Source of the DNA: UBA685 sp049890115
Lineage (GTDB): Bacteria; Pseudomonadota; Alphaproteobacteria; Puniceispirillales; Puniceispirillaceae
NCBI GenBank assembly: GCA_049890115.1
Contig: JBMHCC010000009.1
Span: 1 to 64,000 of the forward strand
DNA length: 64,000 bases
Reading direction: 5' to 3'
The first letter of the stretch is position 1; every line of letters starts with the position of its first letter. Below the pieces are notes generated by a model. The model made no database searches, was not told the DNA's origin, and saw only the letters and a program-made list of their open reading frames with translations. Positions 9,700 through 17,436 of the stretch are shown piece after piece. Both the position numbers and the translations under genes were made by a program.

Positions 9700-11912
9700 A
9701 CCACCAGACCACTGCCAAACATCTCCATCTTGTTTTAATTGGCGGCGGTCATGCCCAGATTGCAGTGCTGAAATCCTTTGCCATGGCCCCTGTGCTAGGC
9801 TTGCAAATCACACTTATCACAGATGTGCTTTATGCTCCTTATTCTGGCATGTTGCCTGCTTTTATCGAAGGCATCTGGTCATTTGATGATATCCATATTG
9901 ATTTAACACGCCTTGCTAGTCTGGCAGGTGCGCGGGTGATACAGGCACCAGTTAACGCCATCGACACTGATACAAAGCAAGTGCATATCACAGGCAGGCC
10001 GCCTGTCCATTATGATATCTTATCGATTAATTCAGGAGCTGTGCCTGATAAAGATAAAATAAAAAATGCTGAAAGCTATGCGATTGCGGTTAAACCAATC
10101 GCTCACCTTATTGACAAGCTGCCTCAAACTATTAAGGCTAAACAACGCATCAATATCATTGGCGCTGGTGTTGCTGGCCTTGAATTAGCCTTTGCATTTC
10201 ACACAAAGTTTCGTTCTCAAGCACCTGAAATACATGTGTTTTCTAGGTCAAAAAATTTATTACCATCAATGGCGAGAAGAGCTGGCAAGATTGCATTGGC
10301 ACAAGCAAGACAGCGCGATATCACCATACATCTAGGCGCAGAGATTACCGCGATTGACAAAGATACATTATATGACAGTCACGATAATCACTATCCAAGC
10401 GGCCTTAATCTGATTGTCACATCGGTAAAAGCAGCTGATTTTGTCAAATCATTACAAGATAGCCTAACAGATACTAGTTTTATTGCAGTTGGCGAAACAC
10501 TGCAGACCAAGGCTTATCCCGCTATTTTTGCCGCAGGTGATGCCGCATCAGTTATCGGTCATCCGCGTGAAAAAGCAGGTGTTTTCGCTGTCCGTGCAGG
10601 CCCTATTTTGGCACAGAATATTCGTCGCTTTATTCACAATCAGCCATTGCGCCGCTGGCAACCGCAAAAACGCTATCTTGCTTTGATTGGCACAGCTGAT
10701 GGCAAAGCCATTGCCGTAAGAGGGCGATTTGTGGCTTATGGGGCAATTTGGTGGCATTTAAAATCATACATTGATCGTGCCTTTATCCAAAAATTTACAT
10801 CGCTTCCTGAGATGGCTGCTACATCGCCAGATATCTTGCCCTATTATCAGAGCCAGCACCCTGCGTTAGATGACCCAATTTTAAAAGATATGCGCTGTGC
10901 TGGCTGTGCTGCCAAAGCCAGTGCGACGCTTCTTGAAACAGCGATGGCATCTGCATGTAAAGCAGCACGCGAACTAGGTGCTGATGCATCCTATTTGCCA
11001 AAACAAGGCGCATTAGCAGAAGATGCCAGCCTGACGCCCCCTTGTGATAGCCCGCAACGTCACAGCTTTGATAGTTTGACCCAAATGGTGTCAGATCCCT
11101 TTGAATTTGCCATGATTGCTGCCAATCATGCGTTAAGTGACCTATATGTTTGTGGCGCACTTCCTGATTTTGCAACAGCCCACTTGAATCTGGCTGAAGC
11201 AAGCGAGCCACGCCAGCTTGATGATGCCATTCACATGCTAACGGGCGCTTTTTTGACGCTTAGTCAGGCCAAAGTGAAGTTAATTGGTGGACATACCTCA
11301 CAATCATTAACCACCAGCCTAGGCTTTGCGGTCACTGGCAGGCAGCATTATGAATTAGCACGCTATGATTCTCAAAAAGATTATGTGGTGTTAATGACCA
11401 AACGCCTTGGTATTGGCATAGGCCTTGCTGCGATTATGCGTCAGCAAAAAGATGCCAATCTCTATCGCGCGCTTATTGCAGAAATGCTGATAAGCAATCA
11501 GCAGGCAGCAGCGTTATTATTTCAATCAGAAGCTATCGCAATGACTGATATTACTGGTTTTGGTTTAGCGCGCCACAGCCAAAATCTGACTAACAAGCTG
11601 GGCTTTGGCAGTCTTGCTATCCAGCTATCAAAGCTGGCTTATTTTGATGGCATAGATGACATTATTCGTAATGGCCTGCGCTCAAGCATTCATAATCAAA
11701 ATCAACAAGCTGCTTCTTTTGCGCATTTTACACCATCTGCAGCTCATGATTGGCGTCAAGCTTTGCTTTTTGATCCGCAGACTTCTGGCGGCGTTTGTGC
11801 TATCATTCCTGCTGATAAGGCTGATAGCTGCCTTTCAGCCCTATCACATCATTCAGCACGTATCATCGGTGCGTTTCGACCAGATGGCTCTGATTTGCTG
11901 ATTGAGATATAA
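9696..11912 (+). CDS. selD: NADH dehydrogenase-like / selenide,water dikinase fusion (SelD)
   Basis: 738 residues. The TTG start overlaps the previous stop (TTGA), with AAGG upstream. Residues 1 to about 370 are a pyridine nucleotide-disulfide oxidoreductase resembling NDH-2: LVLIGGGHAQIAVLKSF is the FAD Rossmann motif, INIIGAGVAGLELAFAF the NAD site, and AIFAAGDAAS the second FAD contact. From about 385 the chain is SelD, which makes selenophosphate from selenide and ATP. Its active-site segment reads MRCAGCAAKASATLLE, with Cys404 and Lys407 aligned to the catalytic Cys and Lys of SelD, so it uses Cys, not selenocysteine. This fusion type is known from other bacteria. The next gene consumes selenophosphate. 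Confidence 0.93.
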   Translation: MNHQTTAKHLHLVLIGGGHAQIAVLKSFAMAPVLGLQITLITDVLYAPYSGMLPAFIEGIWSFDDIHIDLTRLASLAGARVIQAPVNAIDTDTKQVHITGRPPVHYDILSINSGAVPDKDKIKNAESYAIAVKPIAHLIDKLPQTIKAKQRINIIGAGVAGLELAFAFHTKFRSQAPEIHVFSRSKNLLPSMARRAGKIALAQARQRDITIHLGAEITAIDKDTLYDSHDNHYPSGLNLIVTSVKAADFVKSLQDSLTDTSFIAVGETLQTKAYPAIFAAGDAASVIGHPREKAGVFAVRAGPILAQNIRRFIHNQPLRRWQPQKRYLALIGTADGKAIAVRGRFVAYGAIWWHLKSYIDRAFIQKFTSLPEMAATSPDILPYYQSQHPALDDPILKDMRCAGCAAKASATLLETAMASACKAARELGADASYLPKQGALAEDASLTPPCDSPQRHSFDSLTQMVSDPFEFAMIAANHALSDLYVCGALPDFATAHLNLAEASEPRQLDDAIHMLTGAFLTLSQAKVKLIGGHTSQSLTTSLGFAVTGRQHYELARYDSQKDYVVLMTKRLGIGIGLAAIMRQQKDANLYRALIAEMLISNQQAAALLFQSEAIAMTDITGFGLARHSQNLTNKLGFGSLAIQLSKLAYFDGIDDIIRNGLRSSIHNQNQQAASFAHFTPSAAHDWRQALLFDPQTSGGVCAIIPADKADSCLSALSHHSARIIGAFRPDGSDLLIEI

Positions 11913-11925
11913 AGAAAGACGCAAT

Positions 11926-12978
11926 ATGCCAGCACCGATAGAAATGATTAAAGATTGGCGTGATAGCCGTATTGATGCTGTGATTGACGTCAGATCGCCT
12001 GCTGAATTTGCTGATGACCATATCGCAGGCGCCATAAATTTACCTGTTTTTTCAAATGAGCAAAGAGCTGATATTGGCACAATCTATAAACAGGTTAGCT
12101 CGTTTGAAGCACGCCGCAAAGGAGCGTCTCTTGTGTCTCAGAATATTGCGGCACATATCACTGAAAGCCTGTCTGATAAGCCAGAAAATTGGCGCCCACT
12201 GATTCATTGCTGGCGTGGTGGTCAGCGTTCACGCGCTTTTGCCCATATTTGTGCTGAAATTGGCTGGGCCTGTTTTCTGCTAGAAGGTGGTTATAAGACT
12301 TATCGTGGCGCGGTCATGGATGAGTTGCGTGCTGTGCCTGAAAAGCTCGATATCAGGCTGATTTCTGGTGCGACAGGTGTCGGCAAAACAAGGTTGCTCC
12401 ACGCATTAAAAGCGCAAAATGCCCAAATCATTGATTTAGAAGATTTGGCAGCACATCGCGGCTCATTGCTAGGGGCAATGCCTGATAATCCGCAACCTTC
12501 ACAACGCTTATTCGAAAGCAGGCTCAATGAGGCGCTATCGCAGATTGATCAGACACGGCCTGTCTATCTAGAAGCAGAAAGCAGCCGTATCGGTTCAATC
12601 GCCCTTCCCAAAGAACTATGGGCGGCGATGCGCAAAGCCAAAATCATTGAAATAGAGGCAGAGCTTTCAGACAGGCTCATCATGCTGAAACATGATTACC
12701 CGCATTTGCTGACAAAAGATGCAGAAGCACTGCACCAATTAATCAATGGGATGGTGCAACGTCATGGCTATGAGACAGTGAATTTATGGCAAGGCGCACT
12801 TGTCGTTGGGGATTTTGATAGCTTTATCAGCCAGATTCTAAACGACCATTATGATCCTGCCTATCAACGCACCTCAGCACGTCATAACAGGGTAATATTA
12901 CAAAAGATAAAGCTCAATGGTTCAGCAGATGATGATTTTTCAGATGCTGCTAACAATATTGTATTACAGGCTAATTAG
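11926..12978 (+). CDS. mnmH: tRNA 2-selenouridine synthase
   Basis: Also called SelU or YbbB. 350 residues from ATG 11926; an upstream TTG at 11902 overlaps selD but has no better ribosome site. An N-terminal rhodanese domain carries DVRSPAEFADDHI and the active cysteine Cys95 in HCWRGGQRSRA. A P-loop domain follows (GATGVGKT, 148-155). The enzyme replaces sulfur by selenium at wobble uridine 34 of tRNAs for Lys, Glu and Gln, via a geranylated intermediate. It sits 13 bases after selD, and the pair explains the selenium pathway. No selA or selB is visible here. A short GGGG/CCCC hairpin overlaps the stop codon. Confidence 0.95.
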   Translation: MPAPIEMIKDWRDSRIDAVIDVRSPAEFADDHIAGAINLPVFSNEQRADIGTIYKQVSSFEARRKGASLVSQNIAAHITESLSDKPENWRPLIHCWRGGQRSRAFAHICAEIGWACFLLEGGYKTYRGAVMDELRAVPEKLDIRLISGATGVGKTRLLHALKAQNAQIIDLEDLAAHRGSLLGAMPDNPQPSQRLFESRLNEALSQIDQTRPVYLEAESSRIGSIALPKELWAAMRKAKIIEIEAELSDRLIMLKHDYPHLLTKDAEALHQLINGMVQRHGYETVNLWQGALVVGDFDSFISQILNDHYDPAYQRTSARHNRVILQKIKLNGSADDDFSDAANNIVLQAN

Positions 12979-13121
12979 GGGCTTTACCCCCTGCTCTAGT
13001 AGTGAATTTTTTGAAAATTTACATAATTGTGAAACAAGCCTTACAACATTGCTTGACGACAATCAGGGCTGTTGTTATAAACCTGCCACTGAGTGTGAAG
13101 CGTGATGCTTTACAAGGTTAT

Positions 13122-13196
13122 TCCCCGGTAGCTCAGCGGTAGAGCAAGCGACTGTTAATCGCTTGGCCGGCGGTTCGAATCCGTCCCGGGGAGCCA
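13122..13196 (+). tRNA. tRNA-Asn (GTT)
   Basis: A 75-base cloverleaf. The acceptor stem TCCCCGG pairs with CCGGGGA. The anticodon stem GCGA/TCGC encloses CTGTTAA, giving GTT. The T-arm GGCGG TTCGAAT CCGTC follows, then discriminator G and encoded CCA at 13194-13196. The gene is followed by an intrinsic terminator and by a partial tandem copy of its own 3' end. Confidence 0.96.
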
Positions 13197-13202
13197 CTTT
13201 TC

Positions 13203-13228
13203 AAAATGAGCCATAATGGCTTTTTTTT
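13203..13228 (+). terminator. intrinsic terminator of tRNA-Asn
   Basis: AGCC (13209-13212) and GGCT (13218-13221) form a short stem around ATAAT, followed by eight T residues. Upstream A residues can pair with the T-run and lengthen the stem. It lies 7 bases after the tRNA-Asn CCA end. Confidence 0.7.
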
Positions 13229-13324
13229 ATGCCTGAAATCTTGTTTCGAACCGCCTCTTTTTGATTATGAGAGCATGGCTTTGCCATGCGGGGTTCGAAT
13301 CCGTCACAGGCGTGCCACTTTTCA

Positions 13325-13350
13325 AAATGAGCCATTATGGCTCTTTTTTT
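13325..13350 (+). terminator. second copy of the tRNA-Asn terminator
   Basis: AGCC (13330-13333) ATTAT GGCT (13339-13342), then C and seven T. Nearly identical to the terminator at 13203-13228, as part of the tandem duplication. Confidence 0.6.
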
Positions 13351-13404
13351 ATGCCTGAAATCACGCTAGCATATTATCAGAACGCAACGAGAAGGAAGAT
13401 TGCT

Positions 13405-13566
13405 ATGTGTATGGGATGTGGTGCAACATTTTTGCAATTAAGTGATGGGCAATCACCTGACAAGCTAGAGACAGCATTCTGGCTTATTGGGTTATGTCTA
13501 TGGATAATCTTGCTACATCACGGCAATGCCAAGCTGAAGCAAATACAGCATCACTCACCTGACTAG
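13405..13566 (+). CDS. small CxxC single-pass membrane protein, hypothetical
   Basis: 53 residues beginning MCMGCGATFLQLSDGQSP. The start at 13405 is chosen because a strong ribosome site (AGAAGGAAG, 13391-13399) lies 6 to 7 bases upstream; a longer frame from 13261 would run through the tRNA-derived repeat and is less likely. Two cysteines (Cys2, Cys5) form a CxxC motif at the N-terminus. Residues about 24-38 (AFWLIGLCLWIILL) form one membrane helix, followed by a basic, histidine-containing tail. I do not recognise a family. A palindromic hairpin (CAGCTG GCAAT CAGCTG, 13578-13594) separates it from the convergent next gene. Confidence 0.5.
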   Translation: MCMGCGATFLQLSDGQSPDKLETAFWLIGLCLWIILLHHGNAKLKQIQHHSPD

Positions 13567-13594
13567 ACAAAGAATGGCAGCTGGCAATCAGCTG

Positions 13595-14158
13595 TTACAT
13601 ACAATCCCCATTTTCATCACGCCGACAATCTAGCTCTGTTTGACCATTTTGCTTGAAAGCCTTTACACGTTCTTCAATGCGAGCCGCCACCTCAGCTGCT
13701 ACCTCTGCAGAGACAGCTGAGACAAGCTCATCACCAATAGAGGCTGCGACTTCTGCTGCAACTTCATTAGCGACATCACCTGAAATTTTATCAGCAACAT
13801 CTTTGCCAACACCGTCAACTGATTTTGCAACGGCATTTTGTGCGGCTTTTTTCGCAACTTGTGAGGCTTCAGCATATTTTTCAGATATCGCATCACCAAG
13901 TGCTTCAGCTATCTGGTCTTTTGACTTACCTGCTAACTCATTCATATCCATGATAATGGTTTCTGAACCAGCAGCCACCACCAGTGTTTTGCCAGCGATA
14001 TAATAGCCATGTTTGGCAATCATGCGCTTTGCTGTTGCTGTTTCATGCGCAGGAACAGATTGCCCACCAGATAACACTTCACCCTTTTTTATCGTCAAAG
14101 CTGAAGCAGAGCTAAAACATAGCAGACCTAATAGCGGTAAAGCGGCAATCAATCTCAT
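13595..14158 (-). CDS. exported alanine-rich hypothetical protein
   Basis: 187 residues from ATG 14158. A signal peptide is clear (MRLIAALPLLGLLCFSSASA). The mature N-terminal part (TIKKGEVLSGGQSVPAHETA) resembles no family I know. Residues about 85-170 are a long alanine/valine/glutamate-rich helix built of loosely repeated units (DVANEVAAEVAASIGDEL, VSAEVAAEVAARIEERV), likely an amphipathic coiled coil. The C-terminus carries two cysteines (CRRDENGDC) that could form a disulfide in the periplasm. Upstream lie 100 bases, then the RND pump end. The function is unknown; a periplasmic or cell-surface structural role is only a guess. Confidence 0.65.
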   Translation of the reverse strand: MRLIAALPLLGLLCFSSASALTIKKGEVLSGGQSVPAHETATAKRMIAKHGYYIAGKTLVVAAGSETIIMDMNELAGKSKDQIAEALGDAISEKYAEASQVAKKAAQNAVAKSVDGVGKDVADKISGDVANEVAAEVAASIGDELVSAVSAEVAAEVAARIEERVKAFKQNGQTELDCRRDENGDCM

Positions 14159-14258
14159 GAGAGTTCCTTTATTAGATAAATCTTAATAATAGAAGCAAAC
14201 AAGACCATAAAATGCCCCTAAAAACAATTTAATAGCGTGGCAAGTCGGTCAAGGGTGA

Positions 14259-17200
14259 CTAATCACCATCTGCGACTTGTGAAATATTAACCTGTCTTTG
14301 CTGTGCAGCACCGATAACAGCTGAGCGGAACACTGATAATAAGGGCGGCACGATAAATAAGGTGGCGATTGTTGAAAGCGCCAACCCACCAAAAACAACT
14401 GTACCAATACCGCGATAAAGCTCAGAGCCAGCACCTGGGAAAATCACAAGCGGCACAAGTCCAAATAGGCTTGTCAATGTTGACATAAAAATCGGCCTGA
14501 TGCGGTTGCGTGTTGCCTCGATAATCGCATCTTCAACACTCATATTCTCTTCGCGAATTTGCAGGACAGTCTGTTCCACCATCAAAATAGCGTTATTCAC
14601 CACAATGCCTGTCAAAATAACAAAACCAAGCATTGTCAGCATATCGAGTGATTGTCGCAAGAACAGATTAATGACAAACAGCCCCATAATGCCACCTGCT
14701 GCTGCCACTGGCACAGCTGCTAGGATGATGAGCGGCAGAATGAATGAACGCAGCAACACCACAAGCAGCAAGAATATCACGCCAATAGCGGTTAATACAT
14801 TCGCTTGCATGGCAGCCCATGTTTCTTCCAAGGCACTAGCTGCGCCGCTGACCTCTACCGAGACACGGTTTTGGCGTGCATAATCCGAAATAGCTGGCAG
14901 AATATCTGATTGAATAAGTGCAATCGCATCTTCTAGTGCAATTTCTTCAATCGGACGCAGCTGGATTGTCAGAGATTGTTTGCCGCCAAGACGCCTGATA
15001 GATTGCGCAGCGCTCACAATTTCAATCTTTGCCATCTGATCAGCACGTAACACATCACCAGAGCGTGTCACGATTGGCAGCGCGTTAAGGTCAGCCAAAG
15101 ATAGCTCGCCTGCAATTCGACCTGCTAGCACCAAATCAACCAATTCACCATTAATCGGAACTTCTGTTACAGCTATACCATCATTGAAGATATCGATGGC
15201 TGATGCAAATTCAGAGGCTGTCATGCCGACCCGCGCTAGAATATCAGGATAGGGTGAAATTTGAATTTGCGGTGTCGCTGAGTTGAGTGATGGGATAATA
15301 CGAACCTGATTACCATCATCTTGTGGGAAGCTGGTATCAATCAGCTCAGATAGCTCTTGGGCAACTGGTACAAGATTTTCCAATCCTGGCCCTGTCAGAT
15401 TAAGCCTGATAGAGCGTGAACCACCAACAGATCTGCCAAATAATGATGCCTGAAAGACAAAAGCACGTGCCCCTGGCTCTGATAAAACAGGACGCATCAA
15501 AACAGGGCGTAATTCAGTCACACGGCTAGGGTCTGCTGCTGTCGCACCTGCAAAACCGCCACCACCAAAAGCAACAAAGAAAAATTTGTCAATTTTTGGC
15601 TGTCTGCCACCTAATTCTTCAGTTTCCCAAAGCGGCTTGGCGGCTTCTTCCATTTTGGCTGAGATGCGCGCTGTTTCTTCGATAGAATAGCCAGGCGGCA
15701 CTAAAATACGTGCCAGCAGGAAATTGGCATTGCCATCTGGCAGATAGTCTAATTTTGGCATAAAGCGCACAGCTGTGCCGATGGAAGCTGCCATTAATAA
15801 GGCCACCATCACAAGGCTGATGATTTTGGCTTTCACTGCCAATTTGGCATATTTGACAATCCCTTTGGCAAAAAGGCGTGCGATATGGTCAATGCCTGGC
15901 AAAGGCAATAGACGCTGGAATTTACCAACATCACCACGCAATAAATATGATGATAAAGCTGGGATCACTGTGACGGATACAAAGACTGAAATCAGAACCG
16001 AAACAGAAATCGCAATCCCAATGTCCCGGAAAAGCTGGCCAACAGGTAAATCAAGCAAAATCACAGGAATGAAAACTATCACTGTGGTCAAAGCTGAACC
16101 CAAAATTGGCGCCCAAACCTGACGTGCCCCATGATAGGCTGCCTCTGGTGCATTTAGCCCTGATTGCCGCAAACGATAGATATTTTCCATCGAAACAATC
16201 GAAGCATCAACCACCATACCAACCGCAAAGGCAAGACCTGCCAAAGAAATCACATTAATCGAGAGACCAAGACCAGCAATCGCAACAAATGTGCCAATCA
16301 CAGAGACTGGGATCGCGATAAAAATAGCCAATGTTGGCAGGAATGATCGCAAAAATAGCAATAATATGGTGAGTGCAAGCAAGCCACCTATCCAGATATT
16401 TTGCTGGACCAAATTAATCGCTGATGAAATATAGCCTGTTTCATCATAAACAACATTTAGACGTAGCCCATTATCCTTTAAGACAGATTGATTAAGTTCA
16501 GCGACCTTGCTGCGCATGACATCCATTGTCGCAACGACATTTGAGCCCTGCTCACGCAAAGCATTAATGATAACAGCATCCTGCCCATTGAGGCGGCGAT
16601 AGCTGGCACGACGTTGAACATCAAATTCAATATCTGCCACATCTGAAAGCAATATCGGCACAAATAATCCATTTGATGCTGTCGCTGCACGCACCACGAT
16701 ATTCATCGCTGTTTCAGGGGTATAGGAAATGGCCTCAGCACGCACAACATAGGTGCGCTTGCCTTCATTAATACTGCCAACAGTTCGCAAAGTGGTTGAG
16801 TTGCGCAAAGCTGTCAGAACATCTTGTGCGGTCAGCCTAAAGGCAGCTAGCTTTGCTTCATCAACAATGACTCGCATTTGCTTTGCACCGCCACCATTAA
16901 AGGTCACTTCAGCAACGCCGCTGATACGACTTAACGGGTCAACCACCTGTGTGCGAACAAATTCACCCAGATTTTCAACATCAATCTCGTTATCACCTTC
17001 TGGCACAAGAGCCAGACGCGCGATTGGTGAGTCATCTGAGTTAGAAGTGCGCACTTGCGGTGCTCGTGATTCATCTGGCAGGCCAGTAATACCAGCCAAT
17101 TTTGATAAAAGCACGGTCAGTGCCTTATCCATATCTGTGCCAAGCGTATAAGTTAGCGTAACACGTGCAGAGCCAGTAGATGATGATGAGGCTATTTCCT

Positions 17201-17435
17201 CAACATCAGATAAATTGCCTAATTCCTGTTCAAGACGATTGACAATTTCACGATCAACATCTTCAGGTGCTGCCCCTGGCCAAGAGACACGAACCTGATA
17301 AATTGGTTTTTCAATATCAGGTGACATTTGAATGGGAATTGTGGTCAGCGCCACATAGCCAAACATAACAATGCCAAAAATAAGCGCCAAAACAGCAACA
17401 GGGCGTTCAATGGCAGCACGGATAATTGTCAGCAT
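14259..17435 (-). CDS. RND family efflux transporter, inner membrane pump
   Basis: 1058 residues, length normal for RND pumps. The N-terminus (IERPVAVLALIFGIVMFGYVAL) is the first membrane helix. Two large periplasmic loops and 12 membrane helices follow. Helix 4 carries the proton-relay region GLAFAVGMVVDASIVSMENI (about 390-410), with acidic residue in VVDAS. The second half has TGIVVNNAILMVEQT, as in AcrB/MdtBC-like proteins. It expels compounds with a periplasmic adaptor and TolC. The adaptor is encoded just upstream with only one base between stop and start. A TolC gene is not adjacent. Substrate is unknown. Confidence 0.92.
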   Translation of the reverse strand: MLTIIRAAIERPVAVLALIFGIVMFGYVALTTIPIQMSPDIEKPIYQVRVSWPGAAPEDVDREIVNRLEQELGNLSDVEEIASSSSTGSARVTLTYTLGTDMDKALTVLLSKLAGITGLPDESRAPQVRTSNSDDSPIARLALVPEGDNEIDVENLGEFVRTQVVDPLSRISGVAEVTFNGGGAKQMRVIVDEAKLAAFRLTAQDVLTALRNSTTLRTVGSINEGKRTYVVRAEAISYTPETAMNIVVRAATASNGLFVPILLSDVADIEFDVQRRASYRRLNGQDAVIINALREQGSNVVATMDVMRSKVAELNQSVLKDNGLRLNVVYDETGYISSAINLVQQNIWIGGLLALTILLLFLRSFLPTLAIFIAIPVSVIGTFVAIAGLGLSINVISLAGLAFAVGMVVDASIVSMENIYRLRQSGLNAPEAAYHGARQVWAPILGSALTTVIVFIPVILLDLPVGQLFRDIGIAISVSVLISVFVSVTVIPALSSYLLRGDVGKFQRLLPLPGIDHIARLFAKGIVKYAKLAVKAKIISLVMVALLMAASIGTAVRFMPKLDYLPDGNANFLLARILVPPGYSIEETARISAKMEEAAKPLWETEELGGRQPKIDKFFFVAFGGGGFAGATAADPSRVTELRPVLMRPVLSEPGARAFVFQASLFGRSVGGSRSIRLNLTGPGLENLVPVAQELSELIDTSFPQDDGNQVRIIPSLNSATPQIQISPYPDILARVGMTASEFASAIDIFNDGIAVTEVPINGELVDLVLAGRIAGELSLADLNALPIVTRSGDVLRADQMAKIEIVSAAQSIRRLGGKQSLTIQLRPIEEIALEDAIALIQSDILPAISDYARQNRVSVEVSGAASALEETWAAMQANVLTAIGVIFLLLVVLLRSFILPLIILAAVPVAAAGGIMGLFVINLFLRQSLDMLTMLGFVILTGIVVNNAILMVEQTVLQIREENMSVEDAIIEATRNRIRPIFMSTLTSLFGLVPLVIFPGAGSELYRGIGTVVFGGLALSTIATLFIVPPLLSVFRSAVIGAAQQRQVNISQVADGD

Positions 17436-17436
17436 A

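Larger units (their letters stand above)
13172..13362 (+). repeat. partial tandem duplication of tRNA-Asn 3' end plus terminator
   Basis: Copy 1 (13172-13240) runs from the T-arm of tRNA-Asn through CCA, the terminator and GCCTGAAATC. Copy 2 (13292-13362) repeats the same order 120 bases on, with changes in the acceptor strand (CACAGGCGTGCCA instead of CCGGGGAGCCA) and a near-identical terminator (13325-13350). An inverted 11-base fragment of the T-arm (TTCGAACCGCC, 13245-13255) lies between them. The stretch 13271-13318 looks like a tRNA 3' half but does not fold into a full cloverleaf, so it is a remnant rather than a tRNA gene. Confidence 0.8.

Noticed and set aside
10890..10916. SelD as a selenoprotein
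   Set aside because: The active-site codon is TGT (Cys404), not an in-frame TGA.
13231..13318. Possible second tRNA gene after tRNA-Asn
   Set aside because: It has a T-loop, CCA and a short hairpin, but the T-stem mismatches and no proper D-arm or anticodon arm forms. Treated as a remnant of duplication.
13261..13404. Upstream extension of the small CxxC protein to 101 residues
   Set aside because: It would translate the tRNA-derived repeat and terminator; the strong ribosome site supports the start at 13405.
15775..16346. Plus-strand open frames within the RND pump
   Set aside because: Antisense to a complete, motif-rich pump gene and without family features of their own.
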